A stretch of 64,000 nt of DNA. Origin: Marinagarivorans cellulosilyticus (GTDB lineage Bacteria > Pseudomonadota > Gammaproteobacteria > Pseudomonadales > Cellvibrionaceae). Below, piece after piece: positions 55,306 to 63,334 of the stretch; within the stretch, counting starts at the first letter, position 1; the number at the start of each line of letters is the position of its first letter. The translations under genes and the position numbers were made by a program. The notes under the pieces were generated by a model. That model made no database searches, was not told where the DNA came from, and was given only the letters and a program-made list of their open reading frames with translations. The stretch spans positions 2,324,685-2,388,684 of the forward strand of contig NZ_AP023086.1 of NCBI RefSeq assembly GCF_021655555.1, in the 5' to 3' direction.

Positions 55306-56772
55306 TCAAAGCCCGCGGCAGCTGCTTGGGCCTTGTGCTTTGGCCTGTTGCAGGGCTTGTTCTGCACGCTCTAATGCGGCTTCGAAGGTATCTTGCTTTT
55401 GCGTGAGCGACAAACCAATGCTCAATGTTATTGGGGCGCTTTGATTAGGTCCTACTGAACTTGGGTATTGGTTTGTTCCGTCATCGGTTAATAGGGGCGC
55501 TGGCTGATGCTGCTTAATAATATTGTTGAGTTTTGTGGCGAATTGCAGTGCGTTTTTAGCGCTGGGTTGCTCTGTAATAATAATGAAACGGTGATCTTCC
55601 CAGCGGCCAAGGTTGTCGTGTTTACGGGTATTTTGTTTAAGTAAGGTGGCGATATGCTTGAGTGCTTTTTCGTCTAGCGTATTGTTAGTGGGCTGATGGT
55701 CGGTGCTGGGGGTGTCCATCTCCATAATCAGTACTGCTATGTTGGCAGCTGCGCCTTTGCTAAAGGCAGCGCTAATGATGGCTTGAATGGCGCTTTGGTT
55801 AAGTACCTGTGTCGCGGGGTCTAAGTGTTCTTTTGCTTGTAGTGTTTTGTAGAAGTGTTTAAGTGTATTAAGCGACTGCAGGCAGGCTTGTTGCCGGTTG
55901 TAAAATACAAAAGCTCGCCAAGCGCCTTCGGTTAATAGCAGCGCAAGCCACAATAAAATAATGGCGAGATAGAGCTGTTCTTTGCTTATCCAGTCGCCAA
56001 TTACTGTGGCCGAGGCTATTGATAGCGTGTGCTCTGATTCCGGCTTAGCGTCAACTAATTCCACATAGAGCCCACGAACACTATCGCGTTTAACAACGGT
56101 TTGGCGCCGGTGTAGCTTAAAGGTATCGATCCACCAATCTGCCACTTTGAACTCGTTAAAATCGAGGTAAATGGGCGCTGTTAGTTCATCAATATAGGCG
56201 TAGCTGTGCATAAACCGGTGAATGCGATCACTATTTTTTTCGTTTGCAGGCTGGGTGTTCGGCTCGTAGTTGGTAAGGGTGAAGCGTAAACGCTGGTGAT
56301 CACCAGTGTATTTCAGAGAAATCTCTATGCCTTCGTAACCCGAAAGGTCCAGCGTCTTTTTGGGGGCTACCGCATGAGATTGCGAATTAAGCGCCGCGGG
56401 CGACTGGGCCTCCTGCGGTGTTTGAAAAAACATAAGGTTGTTACCGCACAGCGTTGTCGTGCTTTTAGAGCCTATGTAGCAATGCACCGTATTGCCCGCT
56501 TCAGAGGTCGGTTTGGCCACGCTATTGCCGCCCATAATCACATCGGAAAATACCGCCCAGCGGTGACTATCGTTGGGGTAAAGTTGAATCGTTTTGTTGG
56601 GGATATGCGGGTAAACAACAAGCGCGCCGAGGCTTAAGATAACCCCAGTGATTTTGCTGAGCTTAAGCGCTCTTGTTAGCGTTGTTGTATTCACAGCTAT
56701 TACCGCAGTATGGATATATTGACTATAGCTAATTCGATGGCAAAGCCTTGCTGGCTCGCTGCTATTGGTCAT
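55306..56772 (-). CDS. Membrane protein with degenerate GGDEF domain
   Basis: The 488 residues have an N-terminal hydrophobic segment (near 40-55), a periplasmic CIA30/galactose-binding-like beta domain (LDLSGYEGIEISLKYTGDHQ; VADWWIDTFKLHRRQT), a second transmembrane segment (LYLAIILLWLALLLTEG, near 268) and a C-terminal GGDEF-like domain. The signature site reads GRWEDHRFIII, so GGDEF is replaced by EDHRF. Residues that bind GTP and metal are lost and diguanylate cyclase activity is unlikely. A GTG at 56694 is an alternative start. Probably a signalling or scaffold partner of the kinase gene downstream. Confidence 0.75.
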   Translation of the reverse strand: MTNSSEPARLCHRISYSQYIHTAVIAVNTTTLTRALKLSKITGVILSLGALVVYPHIPNKTIQLYPNDSHRWAVFSDVIMGGNSVAKPTSEAGNTVHCYIGSKSTTTLCGNNLMFFQTPQEAQSPAALNSQSHAVAPKKTLDLSGYEGIEISLKYTGDHQRLRFTLTNYEPNTQPANEKNSDRIHRFMHSYAYIDELTAPIYLDFNEFKVADWWIDTFKLHRRQTVVKRDSVRGLYVELVDAKPESEHTLSIASATVIGDWISKEQLYLAIILLWLALLLTEGAWRAFVFYNRQQACLQSLNTLKHFYKTLQAKEHLDPATQVLNQSAIQAIISAAFSKGAAANIAVLIMEMDTPSTDHQPTNNTLDEKALKHIATLLKQNTRKHDNLGRWEDHRFIIITEQPSAKNALQFATKLNNIIKQHQPAPLLTDDGTNQYPSSVGPNQSAPITLSIGLSLTQKQDTFEAALERAEQALQQAKAQGPSSCRGL

Positions 56773-56948
56773 GCGGGCACGTTATTTCGTCGATAGCTAA
56801 TCAAGTGTTCATGACAAATGTCATCTTGATCGGTGACAAACTACAATGACTTATATTTTGCGCGCAGTGGATACTAGCTGCTCTCGTTATTCAGGCTGCG
56901 AGTTTCTTCTTATTCGAATTTGCCCGAGCCGCTTTACAAAGGTGCGTT

Positions 56949-58055
56949 ATGAAAATACAAACAAAAGCTTTTCAAGTGCAGGAGCACACTAAAAAGGAAG
57001 ACAAAATGTATCCTTTTTATTTGGTGTATTCGCTTTTTTACTTCTTTCCGTTGTTTTTTATGGGTGAGCACTTGCGAACGCTGGGTGTAGGCTGGTGGTT
57101 GGCGATGTTCACTATTTACGGTGTTTTTGTCGCACTGTTTTTTATGATTTCGTCGCTGCGGGGGCGAGCAAAAGTTGCGGTGTTAGTCGCTATGTTGGCT
57201 TTGGCAACCTTTGGTTCTGTGGTGTCGGCAGGCACAGCCGCGTTTTATGCTTATGTTACCTTCTTTGCTATTTTCTATATGTCCCGAAAGCAGGCTGTAT
57301 TCTTTTGTATGGCTACCGGTTTGGCTATTGTGTTTGCGGCTTGGGCGTTTGTGGACTTTGCTTGGTATTTTGTTCTACCGGCAGTATTCCCTGCTGTGAT
57401 GAATATCTTTACCGCAAGCTTAGAGGTACAAAAGCGCCGCTTGAATTATGAAACGGAACGAGCCAGTCATTTAGAGGAGCGAGAGCGCATTGCGCACGAC
57501 TTGCACGATGCAACCGGGCACCACCTTACGGCTATTGCCTTAAAAGCGCAGTTAGCACAACGGCAGTTAGCGGCAGGCCAATACGATAAAGCCGCGCAAG
57601 AGCTAGAGGCAATAGTTGGCTTGGCAGCGCAAAATCGCGCGGCTATTCGCAATGCGATAGAAGGTACGCTGCCCGACAATGTTGGCCAGATGTATCAGCA
57701 GCTTACCAATCTATTAACGGAGCAAGGCTTTGACGTAAAAACTAATGGCGAGTTGCCGTTGTTCCATAACGCTTATAGTGCTGATATTGTCGCTATTTTT
57801 ACCGAGGCTATGGCAAATACGTTACGCCATGCCGGAGCAAAAGAAGTTGTGATAAGCCATGCCGTAACGGCAAGTGATTATCAGTGGCGAATTGCTAACC
57901 CTAGTGGCGCGCGCGATCTAAGTCGAGAAGGCCTAGGTTTAACCAGCATGGCAAAACGAGCGCAAGCAATGGGTGGGCAGGCAGCGTTTAGTGTAAATAC
58001 GCAAGGGCAAGCTGAGTTATGTTTAACCTTACCGTTATCTGTGCTGGTTAATTAA
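56949..58055 (+). CDS. Sensor histidine kinase, DesK-like (HisKA_3)
   Basis: Membrane histidine kinase. About 5-6 transmembrane helices (residues 25-160) are followed by the dimerisation box ERIAHDLHDATGHHLTAIAL with the phospho-His near residue 185, and a HATPase with IFTEAMANTLRHAGAKEVVI (N box) near residue 285 and SREGLGLTSMAKRAQAMGG (G box). The layout resembles DesK, which senses membrane thickness in Bacillus. The start at 56949 has AAGG upstream; ATG 57006 with AAAGGAAG is an equally good alternative. The paired regulator follows by 72 bases. Confidence 0.88.
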   Translation: MKIQTKAFQVQEHTKKEDKMYPFYLVYSLFYFFPLFFMGEHLRTLGVGWWLAMFTIYGVFVALFFMISSLRGRAKVAVLVAMLALATFGSVVSAGTAAFYAYVTFFAIFYMSRKQAVFFCMATGLAIVFAAWAFVDFAWYFVLPAVFPAVMNIFTASLEVQKRRLNYETERASHLEERERIAHDLHDATGHHLTAIALKAQLAQRQLAAGQYDKAAQELEAIVGLAAQNRAAIRNAIEGTLPDNVGQMYQQLTNLLTEQGFDVKTNGELPLFHNAYSADIVAIFTEAMANTLRHAGAKEVVISHAVTASDYQWRIANPSGARDLSREGLGLTSMAKRAQAMGGQAAFSVNTQGQAELCLTLPLSVLVN

Positions 58056-58127
58056 GCGTTACCTGCAATGCGGTGCTAAAACTAAGCGGGGCGATGAGAT
58101 TATTAGGGTTATGAGTTTATTCGAGCT

Positions 58128-58733
58128 ATGAGATTATTATTGGTGGAAGATCAAGCCATGGTGCGTGGTGCACTAGAGGCCTTGTTAAATTTAGAAGACG
58201 ATATCGATGTGGTGGCAACGGCAAATAATGGTGTGCAGGCCACAGCGTTTTTAGCGGCTAAGCCAGATGCTGTGGATATTGTCGTAACGGATATTCAAAT
58301 GCCCGAGCTTGATGGCATTGGCTTGTGCCAGCATATTCGGCAACATCATCGAGGCTTGCCGGTTGTTATGTTGACAACATTTGCGCGTGCGGGCTATTTA
58401 AAGCGTGCCCTCGATGCCGGAGCGGAAGGCTTTTTACTTAAGGATGCACCGGCCGAGCGCTTGGCAATGGCATTGCGCGATGTTAACGCTGGAAGGAAGG
58501 TTATCGATTCCGAATTGGCTTTGTCGGCCATGGGGAGCCAAGATCCGCTCACCGATAAAGAGCGTCAAGCATTAAAGCTGGCGCAACAGGGGCTTAATAC
58601 TGCCGCTATCGGTCAGAAAATGTGTTTATCTCAAGGCACTGTTCGCAATTATTTATCGGAAGCTATTAGCAAGTTACATGCAAGCAATCGAATCGATGCG
58701 GCACGCATCGCTGCCGAAAAGGGCTGGATTTAA
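58128..58733 (+). CDS. NarL/DesR-type response regulator
   Basis: The 201 residues comprise a receiver domain (LLLVEDQAMVRGALEALLNL; phospho-Asp in VVTDIQMPELDG near residue 57; LKDAPAERLAMALR) and a LuxR-type helix-turn-helix (LTDKERQALKLAQQGLNTAA; CLSQGTVRNYLSEAISKLHA). TTFARAGYLKRALDAGAEGF closely resembles DesR-group regulators. It pairs with the upstream kinase. The downstream lipid-related genes are plausible targets, inferred from position only. Confidence 0.9.
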   Translation: MRLLLVEDQAMVRGALEALLNLEDDIDVVATANNGVQATAFLAAKPDAVDIVVTDIQMPELDGIGLCQHIRQHHRGLPVVMLTTFARAGYLKRALDAGAEGFLLKDAPAERLAMALRDVNAGRKVIDSELALSAMGSQDPLTDKERQALKLAQQGLNTAAIGQKMCLSQGTVRNYLSEAISKLHASNRIDAARIAAEKGWI

Positions 58734-58753
58734 GATCGGCGGTTATCTCATCG

Positions 58754-58781
58754 AGGGTGTTTATTCAAACGCCCTTTCCTT
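58754..58781 (+). terminator. Weak terminator after the response regulator gene
   Basis: AGGGTGTTT and AAACGCCCT pair around ATTC with one G-T wobble, followed by a short TTTCCTT. Confidence 0.5.
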
Positions 58782-58996
58782 GCTGACTAAGTACGTCATA
58801 TCGCGCCAAATGTTACACAATTGTGATTAATTGCGGTTAATTTCTAGGGTATTCTAAGGTCTTAATCGAATGACCTGCCGATATATTTAGCTGCTGTTAT
58901 TAAATCGCAATATTCTATGGTTACGCTGCCCAATGGTTTTGCGCGTTAAATCGGCGCACATTTACGTATTTCTGTAAAACAGCAAGGCATACTCCA

Positions 58997-60130
58997 TTGA
59001 ATACCAAGGTAGATTTGCACGACCTAAATGAAAAAGCATCGCCTGAAGCTTCAATTAAAGCTGCGCGGCCGCCTGCTAAAACGACGTCGTTTTTTGAGTT
59101 TTGGCCTACGTGGTTAATGTACTTGCCGGTGGTATTTTTGTGGTTAATCTATGCGGTGCGTTACCGTTCATTAACGGCCCCTTTACTGGCTAACCCTAAA
59201 ATCACTTTGGGTGGCATGGTTGGCGGGTCTAAGCATGAGTTGATGTCACAAGCGACGGGGCGCTGCCGGCAGGCAATATTGCCGTGGCTTTACGTTCGGG
59301 TAACGGACGATTGTATTTTACAGCAGGCTAAGCAATGCGTTAATCAGGCAAAAACAAAGGGTATTTCGCTTCCTTTTGTGTGCAAACCCGATACCGGCTG
59401 CCGCGGTGCGGGTGTCAAATTAGTTACAAGCCAAGCCATGCTGGCGGAAATCATCGCTAAGTACCCTATAAATGCGGCTTTTGTGTGCCAAAAATTATCG
59501 CAATACGAACCTGAGGTGGGTATTTTCTATATCCGCTCGCCAGAACAAAAGCAAGGCAATATTGTTTCTTTAACTTTTAAAAATACGCCTAGTGTTATGG
59601 GTGATGGCAAACTCACATTAGAGCAATTAGTTAAGCAAGATGCCCGCGCTAGCGGTTTGCTAAATTTATACCACAGCAAAAATAAAACATCGTGGCAGGC
59701 TGTATTGCCTAAAGGTCATCGGCACCGTTTATTGTTTTCGGCAAGTCATTGCCGTGGCGCAGTATTTTGTGATGCGCGCGAGCATATAACCCCGGAGTTA
59801 ACCCTAGCAATTAATGCCATTATGGCTGATCTTCCCGATTTTTATTATGGTCGTATGGATGTTAAGTATTCGAATTTAGAGGCGCTTAAGGCCGGGCGGG
59901 ATTTAGAAATTGTCGAGATTAATGGCGCTAGCTCTGAGTCTATTCATATATGGGACAAAGATGCTCGCCTATGGGATGCCATTAAAACTCTTTTATGGCA
60001 GTACAGAACGTTATTTTCGCTGGGCGTTTATCAAATGCGCTTAGGCCATAAGGCACCTGGCGTGCGCTCGCTTTATAAGGCCTGGCGTCATGAGCGAGCC
60101 TTGACGCGGCATTACCCAGAAACAGACTAA
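58997..60130 (+). CDS. Membrane-anchored ATP-grasp ligase of unknown substrate
   Basis: The 377 residues have a transmembrane segment near residues 38-55 (LMYLPVVFLWLIYAV) and then an ATP-grasp fold: FVCKPDTGCRGAGVKLV near residue 130 (Lys and glycine loop), AAFVCQKLSQYEPEVGIFY (hinge), and YYGRMDVKYSNL followed by LEIVEINGASSESIHIWD near residue 312, with the E-x-N metal-binding site intact. It should therefore be active as a carboxylate ligase, but I do not recognise the exact family. The start codon is TTG at 58997. It precedes the OlsF-like gene by 34 bases, so the two are probably cotranscribed. Confidence 0.78.
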   Translation: MNTKVDLHDLNEKASPEASIKAARPPAKTTSFFEFWPTWLMYLPVVFLWLIYAVRYRSLTAPLLANPKITLGGMVGGSKHELMSQATGRCRQAILPWLYVRVTDDCILQQAKQCVNQAKTKGISLPFVCKPDTGCRGAGVKLVTSQAMLAEIIAKYPINAAFVCQKLSQYEPEVGIFYIRSPEQKQGNIVSLTFKNTPSVMGDGKLTLEQLVKQDARASGLLNLYHSKNKTSWQAVLPKGHRHRLLFSASHCRGAVFCDAREHITPELTLAINAIMADLPDFYYGRMDVKYSNLEALKAGRDLEIVEINGASSESIHIWDKDARLWDAIKTLLWQYRTLFSLGVYQMRLGHKAPGVRSLYKAWRHERALTRHYPETD

Positions 60131-60143
60131 AGGGCGTCTCTAA
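60127..60143. repeat. Partial copy of the MITE end
   Basis: CTAAAGGGCGTCTCTAAA matches the left end of the element at 13016-13034 except at one base. No inverted partner follows, and the sequence leads directly into the ribosome site of the next gene. It may be a remnant or coincidence. Confidence 0.35.
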
Positions 60144-60164
60144 AGTACTTACTTAGGATATAAA

Positions 60165-61931
60165 ATGACAAATCCATTAACTTTAGCGCGCGTTCCTCAG
60201 CCGGCGCGTTGGTTGGTTAATTCATTATCTCGCTTACCTGTGCTTTGCCGTTGGTATGAAGAATGGCTGTCTGGTGATGGCGGTGATGCGAAGGCTTTTC
60301 TGAATTATACGTTGGATAAAACCGGTGTTAATTTTGATGTTGTGAATGAAACTATATTATCGGCATTACCTAATACCGATGGGGCAAAAAAGGCGCCTTT
60401 AATTATAGTGGCAAACCATCCTTTAGGTGGTTTGGAAGGTATGTTGTTAAGCCGCTTGCTATTGCAATACCGGAAGGATTTAAAAGTATTAACCAATGAA
60501 ATGTTGTTAAGCTTTAAAGAGTTTAATGATTTATTTATTGGCGTTGATGTATTGAACCCCAATAAACAAGCGCAAAATGCAAAAGGCATGCGTCAGGTGG
60601 CCAAGCATTTATCTTCTGGTGGTGCTTTACTTGTATTCCCCTCGGGGACTGTTGCAAGAATGACGCGAAATAATTGGGCTGTAACCGAAGCGCCTTGGCA
60701 AGATATTGTTGGTCGCCTTGCCTTAAAATATAAAGCGACATGCTTACCTATTTATGTTTCGGGTAAAAACAGCACGCTCTTTTATTTAAGTGGCTTAGTT
60801 CACCCGCGGCTGCGAACATTATTATTGCCGCGGGCTATGATTTCGAAAAAAGGTGAAGTGGTGCGTGCGATTGTAGGCAAGCCATTAGTGCTAGCCGCTG
60901 AGGATTTGACCCCAGAAGCCGCGACGGATTACTTGCGCTTGCAGTGCGAACTATTGGCCGAAACCGATGCGCCAATGGCGAATAGCCAGGCATTAACAAC
61001 TATCGCGGTTACCAATACCGAGCAACGCGCCAATGTCGAGCAGCACCTTGCACGCAGCGCTTGTGACTGTATTGTTCGGCGAGGTGAATTGGCTGTGTAT
61101 TGCCTAGCCTATGATGCATTGGGGCCGCTGCGTACAGTGCTTGCTAATGAGCGCGAAAAAACTTTTAGGGCGGCAGGTGAAGGGACTGGACGAGCGTTTG
61201 ATCAAGACCGGTTTGATCCGTTGTACCATCACATCGTTGCTTGGGATCACAGCGCACAGCAGCTTGTTGGTAGCTACCGTGCAGCGAATGTTACCGATGT
61301 GATAGCCAAGGCTGGGTTAAACGGGTTATACAGCTATTCTTTATTTGCTTATGACCAACGCTTTTTGGCGTCGCTCGGTGGCTCGATAGAAGTGGGGCGC
61401 TCTTTTGTGACTCAGAATTATCAAAATAACAGTAGCGCCTTAGATTTATTATGGTGTGGTTTAGGCGGTTTTATGTTACGCAACCCGCAATGCCATACGT
61501 TTTTTGGTTGCGTGAGTATCTCGCAGGCGTTTGCTCCTGTGGTGCGGGCATTATTGGTTGATACGTTAATGACAAAGCACGCAGCGGATGACAATACGCG
61601 TACCTTAGTGAAAGCGCATACGCCGGTTGCTTTAAAGGAAAAATTTTGGAGTGACGAGCTTATCGAGTCGATGGCAAGCATGACGGCGATTAATAAATTA
61701 TTGGGGCGCGCTAATTACCAGCTTCGCGTGCCGGCTTTGATTCGACATTATTTGGCACTTAACGGGCGTTTTATTGATTTTTCTGTGAATACACATTTTA
61801 GCCATTCGATGGATGGCTTAATTTATGTTGATTTACGTAAAACGCCTCCGCGCTACCTTAAGCGTTACCTTGGCGTAGAGGGGGCGCGTTTTTTTCAAGC
61901 GCGTTGGAGCTGTTTGGCGGGAGTTGCTTAA
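60165..61931 (+). CDS. olsF: OlsF-like bifunctional acyltransferase (ornithine-lipid type)
   Basis: The 588 residues combine an N-terminal PlsC-like O-acyltransferase with a C-terminal GNAT-like N-acyltransferase, the architecture of OlsF, which makes ornithine lipids from one protein. In the N half LIIVANHPLGGLEGMLLSRL (near residue 75) replaces the usual HX4D box and VFPSGTVARMTRNNW (near 158) is the second motif. In the C half VRRGELAVYCLAYDALGPLR (near 300), QQLVGSYRAANVT, LGGSIEVGRSFVTQNYQNNS and FFGCVSISQAF fit the hemolysin/OlsB-like GNAT fold. TAGGA precedes the ATG. Substrate could be ornithine or another amino acid. Confidence 0.82.
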   Translation: MTNPLTLARVPQPARWLVNSLSRLPVLCRWYEEWLSGDGGDAKAFLNYTLDKTGVNFDVVNETILSALPNTDGAKKAPLIIVANHPLGGLEGMLLSRLLLQYRKDLKVLTNEMLLSFKEFNDLFIGVDVLNPNKQAQNAKGMRQVAKHLSSGGALLVFPSGTVARMTRNNWAVTEAPWQDIVGRLALKYKATCLPIYVSGKNSTLFYLSGLVHPRLRTLLLPRAMISKKGEVVRAIVGKPLVLAAEDLTPEAATDYLRLQCELLAETDAPMANSQALTTIAVTNTEQRANVEQHLARSACDCIVRRGELAVYCLAYDALGPLRTVLANEREKTFRAAGEGTGRAFDQDRFDPLYHHIVAWDHSAQQLVGSYRAANVTDVIAKAGLNGLYSYSLFAYDQRFLASLGGSIEVGRSFVTQNYQNNSSALDLLWCGLGGFMLRNPQCHTFFGCVSISQAFAPVVRALLVDTLMTKHAADDNTRTLVKAHTPVALKEKFWSDELIESMASMTAINKLLGRANYQLRVPALIRHYLALNGRFIDFSVNTHFSHSMDGLIYVDLRKTPPRYLKRYLGVEGARFFQARWSCLAGVA

Positions 61932-62480
61932 ATGTTGCGTGATGCGTTGCTTGATTGCCTATTGCAAGTCGAAACTGTGCTAGATGCTTGGGAGCAAGCG
62001 CCTGATGCTTTTGTTGAGTTGGGTGTTGGCCGGCATCTGCGCCATATCTATGATCACTTTTTGGCGGCGCAACCTGCAGCGCTGTGCGCGCACAATAACA
62101 ACGACGTATCGATTGATTACAATTCACGCAACCGTGAAGCACTGATTGAGCGCGATTTATTGGCATCCCAGCAAGCGCTTGCAGCCTTATTACAATGGTG
62201 CCAGCAATTGCCCGCAGATGATGTTTTATTTAATTATCCTGTTGTTGTTATTTCTGAGGTTAATTGTTTACAGCAAACCTCGGCGAGTTTTAATTCCTAT
62301 ATTGCGCGTGAGTTACTCTATTTGATGAATCATGCAATTCACCATCTCGCATATATCAAGCTATTGCTGTGTGGGGTTGGTATTGAGCTGCCTAGCCATG
62401 TGGGCATAGCACCCAGTACGGCCAGTTACCAGCGCCAGCGTGCCGCCGCATCTGAGGGAGCCCGCGAGTGTGTACGGTAA
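61932..62480 (+). CDS. DinB-like four-helix protein
   Basis: The 182 residues resemble the DinB/YfiT fold: an N-terminal helix, then GVGRHLRHIYDHFLAA near residue 35 and LLYLMNHAIHHLAYIKLLL near residue 135, placing His residues as in the metal site of this fold. Members are often metal-dependent thiol or small-molecule transferases; the activity here is unknown. The ATG directly follows the OlsF-like stop (no gap) and the end overlaps the next gene by 13 bases, so it is tightly coupled. Confidence 0.7.
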   Translation: MLRDALLDCLLQVETVLDAWEQAPDAFVELGVGRHLRHIYDHFLAAQPAALCAHNNNDVSIDYNSRNREALIERDLLASQQALAALLQWCQQLPADDVLFNYPVVVISEVNCLQQTSASFNSYIARELLYLMNHAIHHLAYIKLLLCGVGIELPSHVGIAPSTASYQRQRAAASEGARECVR

Positions 62481-63205
62481 CGGCTTTTTATTGGCCGCAA
62501 AGTAATTTGGCTGAAGGGCCATTATTAACCGTTACAATGAATCGCGATGAAGCTGTAAATAGGCCTGAGGGTGTTGTGCAGCATAAGCGCAGCCCTAGTG
62601 GCGATTTACTACGCTGGTTTCCAACCGATGCTGCAACTGGCGGAACTTGGTTTGGGGTTGGGTGTGCCGGTCTAGTCTTTGCCCTGTTAAATCGTTACCA
62701 AGACAGCCAAGTATTGGGGAATACTGCGGTAGTGAGCCGGGGGGCGATTATTCCACGGCTTTTACAATGTCGCAGCACTGATGAAGTGGCCCAACATTTG
62801 TCGTTAGCATATTGCGGAAATTTCTCACCTTTTGATCTTCTTGTATTTATAGGTGGCCTATGCCATCAGTTTAGCTGGAATGGTAAGCAGTTGGAAAAAC
62901 AGCAGCACGCTATTAGCGGCGGTTTTTTTTATACCTCTTCTTCTATAAATATGGCGCAGGTGCTGGATTTCCGGTCGCAGCAGTTTCGGGGTTTTGTTCA
63001 GCAGTATAAATATTATTCGCGGTATGAATTTTCTGATTATGTGGTTAGCGCGTTACATAGTTTGCAGGGGGATAACCCGTCGTACAGTATTAATATGATG
63101 CGCTCAAACAGGCAAACGCGAAGCATTTGTCAGGTGCGGGTGGCTGCGGGTAAGGTTGAGTGTGATTATTGGCCGCTTGCCATTAAGCATGCGCCGGTAA
63201 GCTAG
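62468..63205 (+). CDS. NRDE/TANGO2-family protein
   Basis: The 245 residues begin MCTVTAFY, with Cys2 exposed as in the Ntn-hydrolase-like NRDE family, followed by the hallmark TMNRDEAVNRPEG near residue 25, WFPTDAATGGTWFGVGCAGL near residue 50 and LLNRYQDSQ. Family members are linked to lipid or heme homeostasis, but the reaction is unknown. The GTG start lies inside the DinB-like gene. Slightly short relative to eukaryotic TANGO2 (about 276). Confidence 0.85.
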   Translation: MCTVTAFYWPQSNLAEGPLLTVTMNRDEAVNRPEGVVQHKRSPSGDLLRWFPTDAATGGTWFGVGCAGLVFALLNRYQDSQVLGNTAVVSRGAIIPRLLQCRSTDEVAQHLSLAYCGNFSPFDLLVFIGGLCHQFSWNGKQLEKQQHAISGGFFYTSSSINMAQVLDFRSQQFRGFVQQYKYYSRYEFSDYVVSALHSLQGDNPSYSINMMRSNRQTRSICQVRVAAGKVECDYWPLAIKHAPVS

Positions 63206-63334
63206 TTTGTAATTGTGTTGGGTTTTATTGCGTACAGCTTTGCTTTGCATCATTGAAAAATACGGCTTTGGACTGGCCAAATTGGAGAGAGGGGATTATG
63301 CTCCACAAGTTGTTCATTTCGTTGCGCTTAATAC

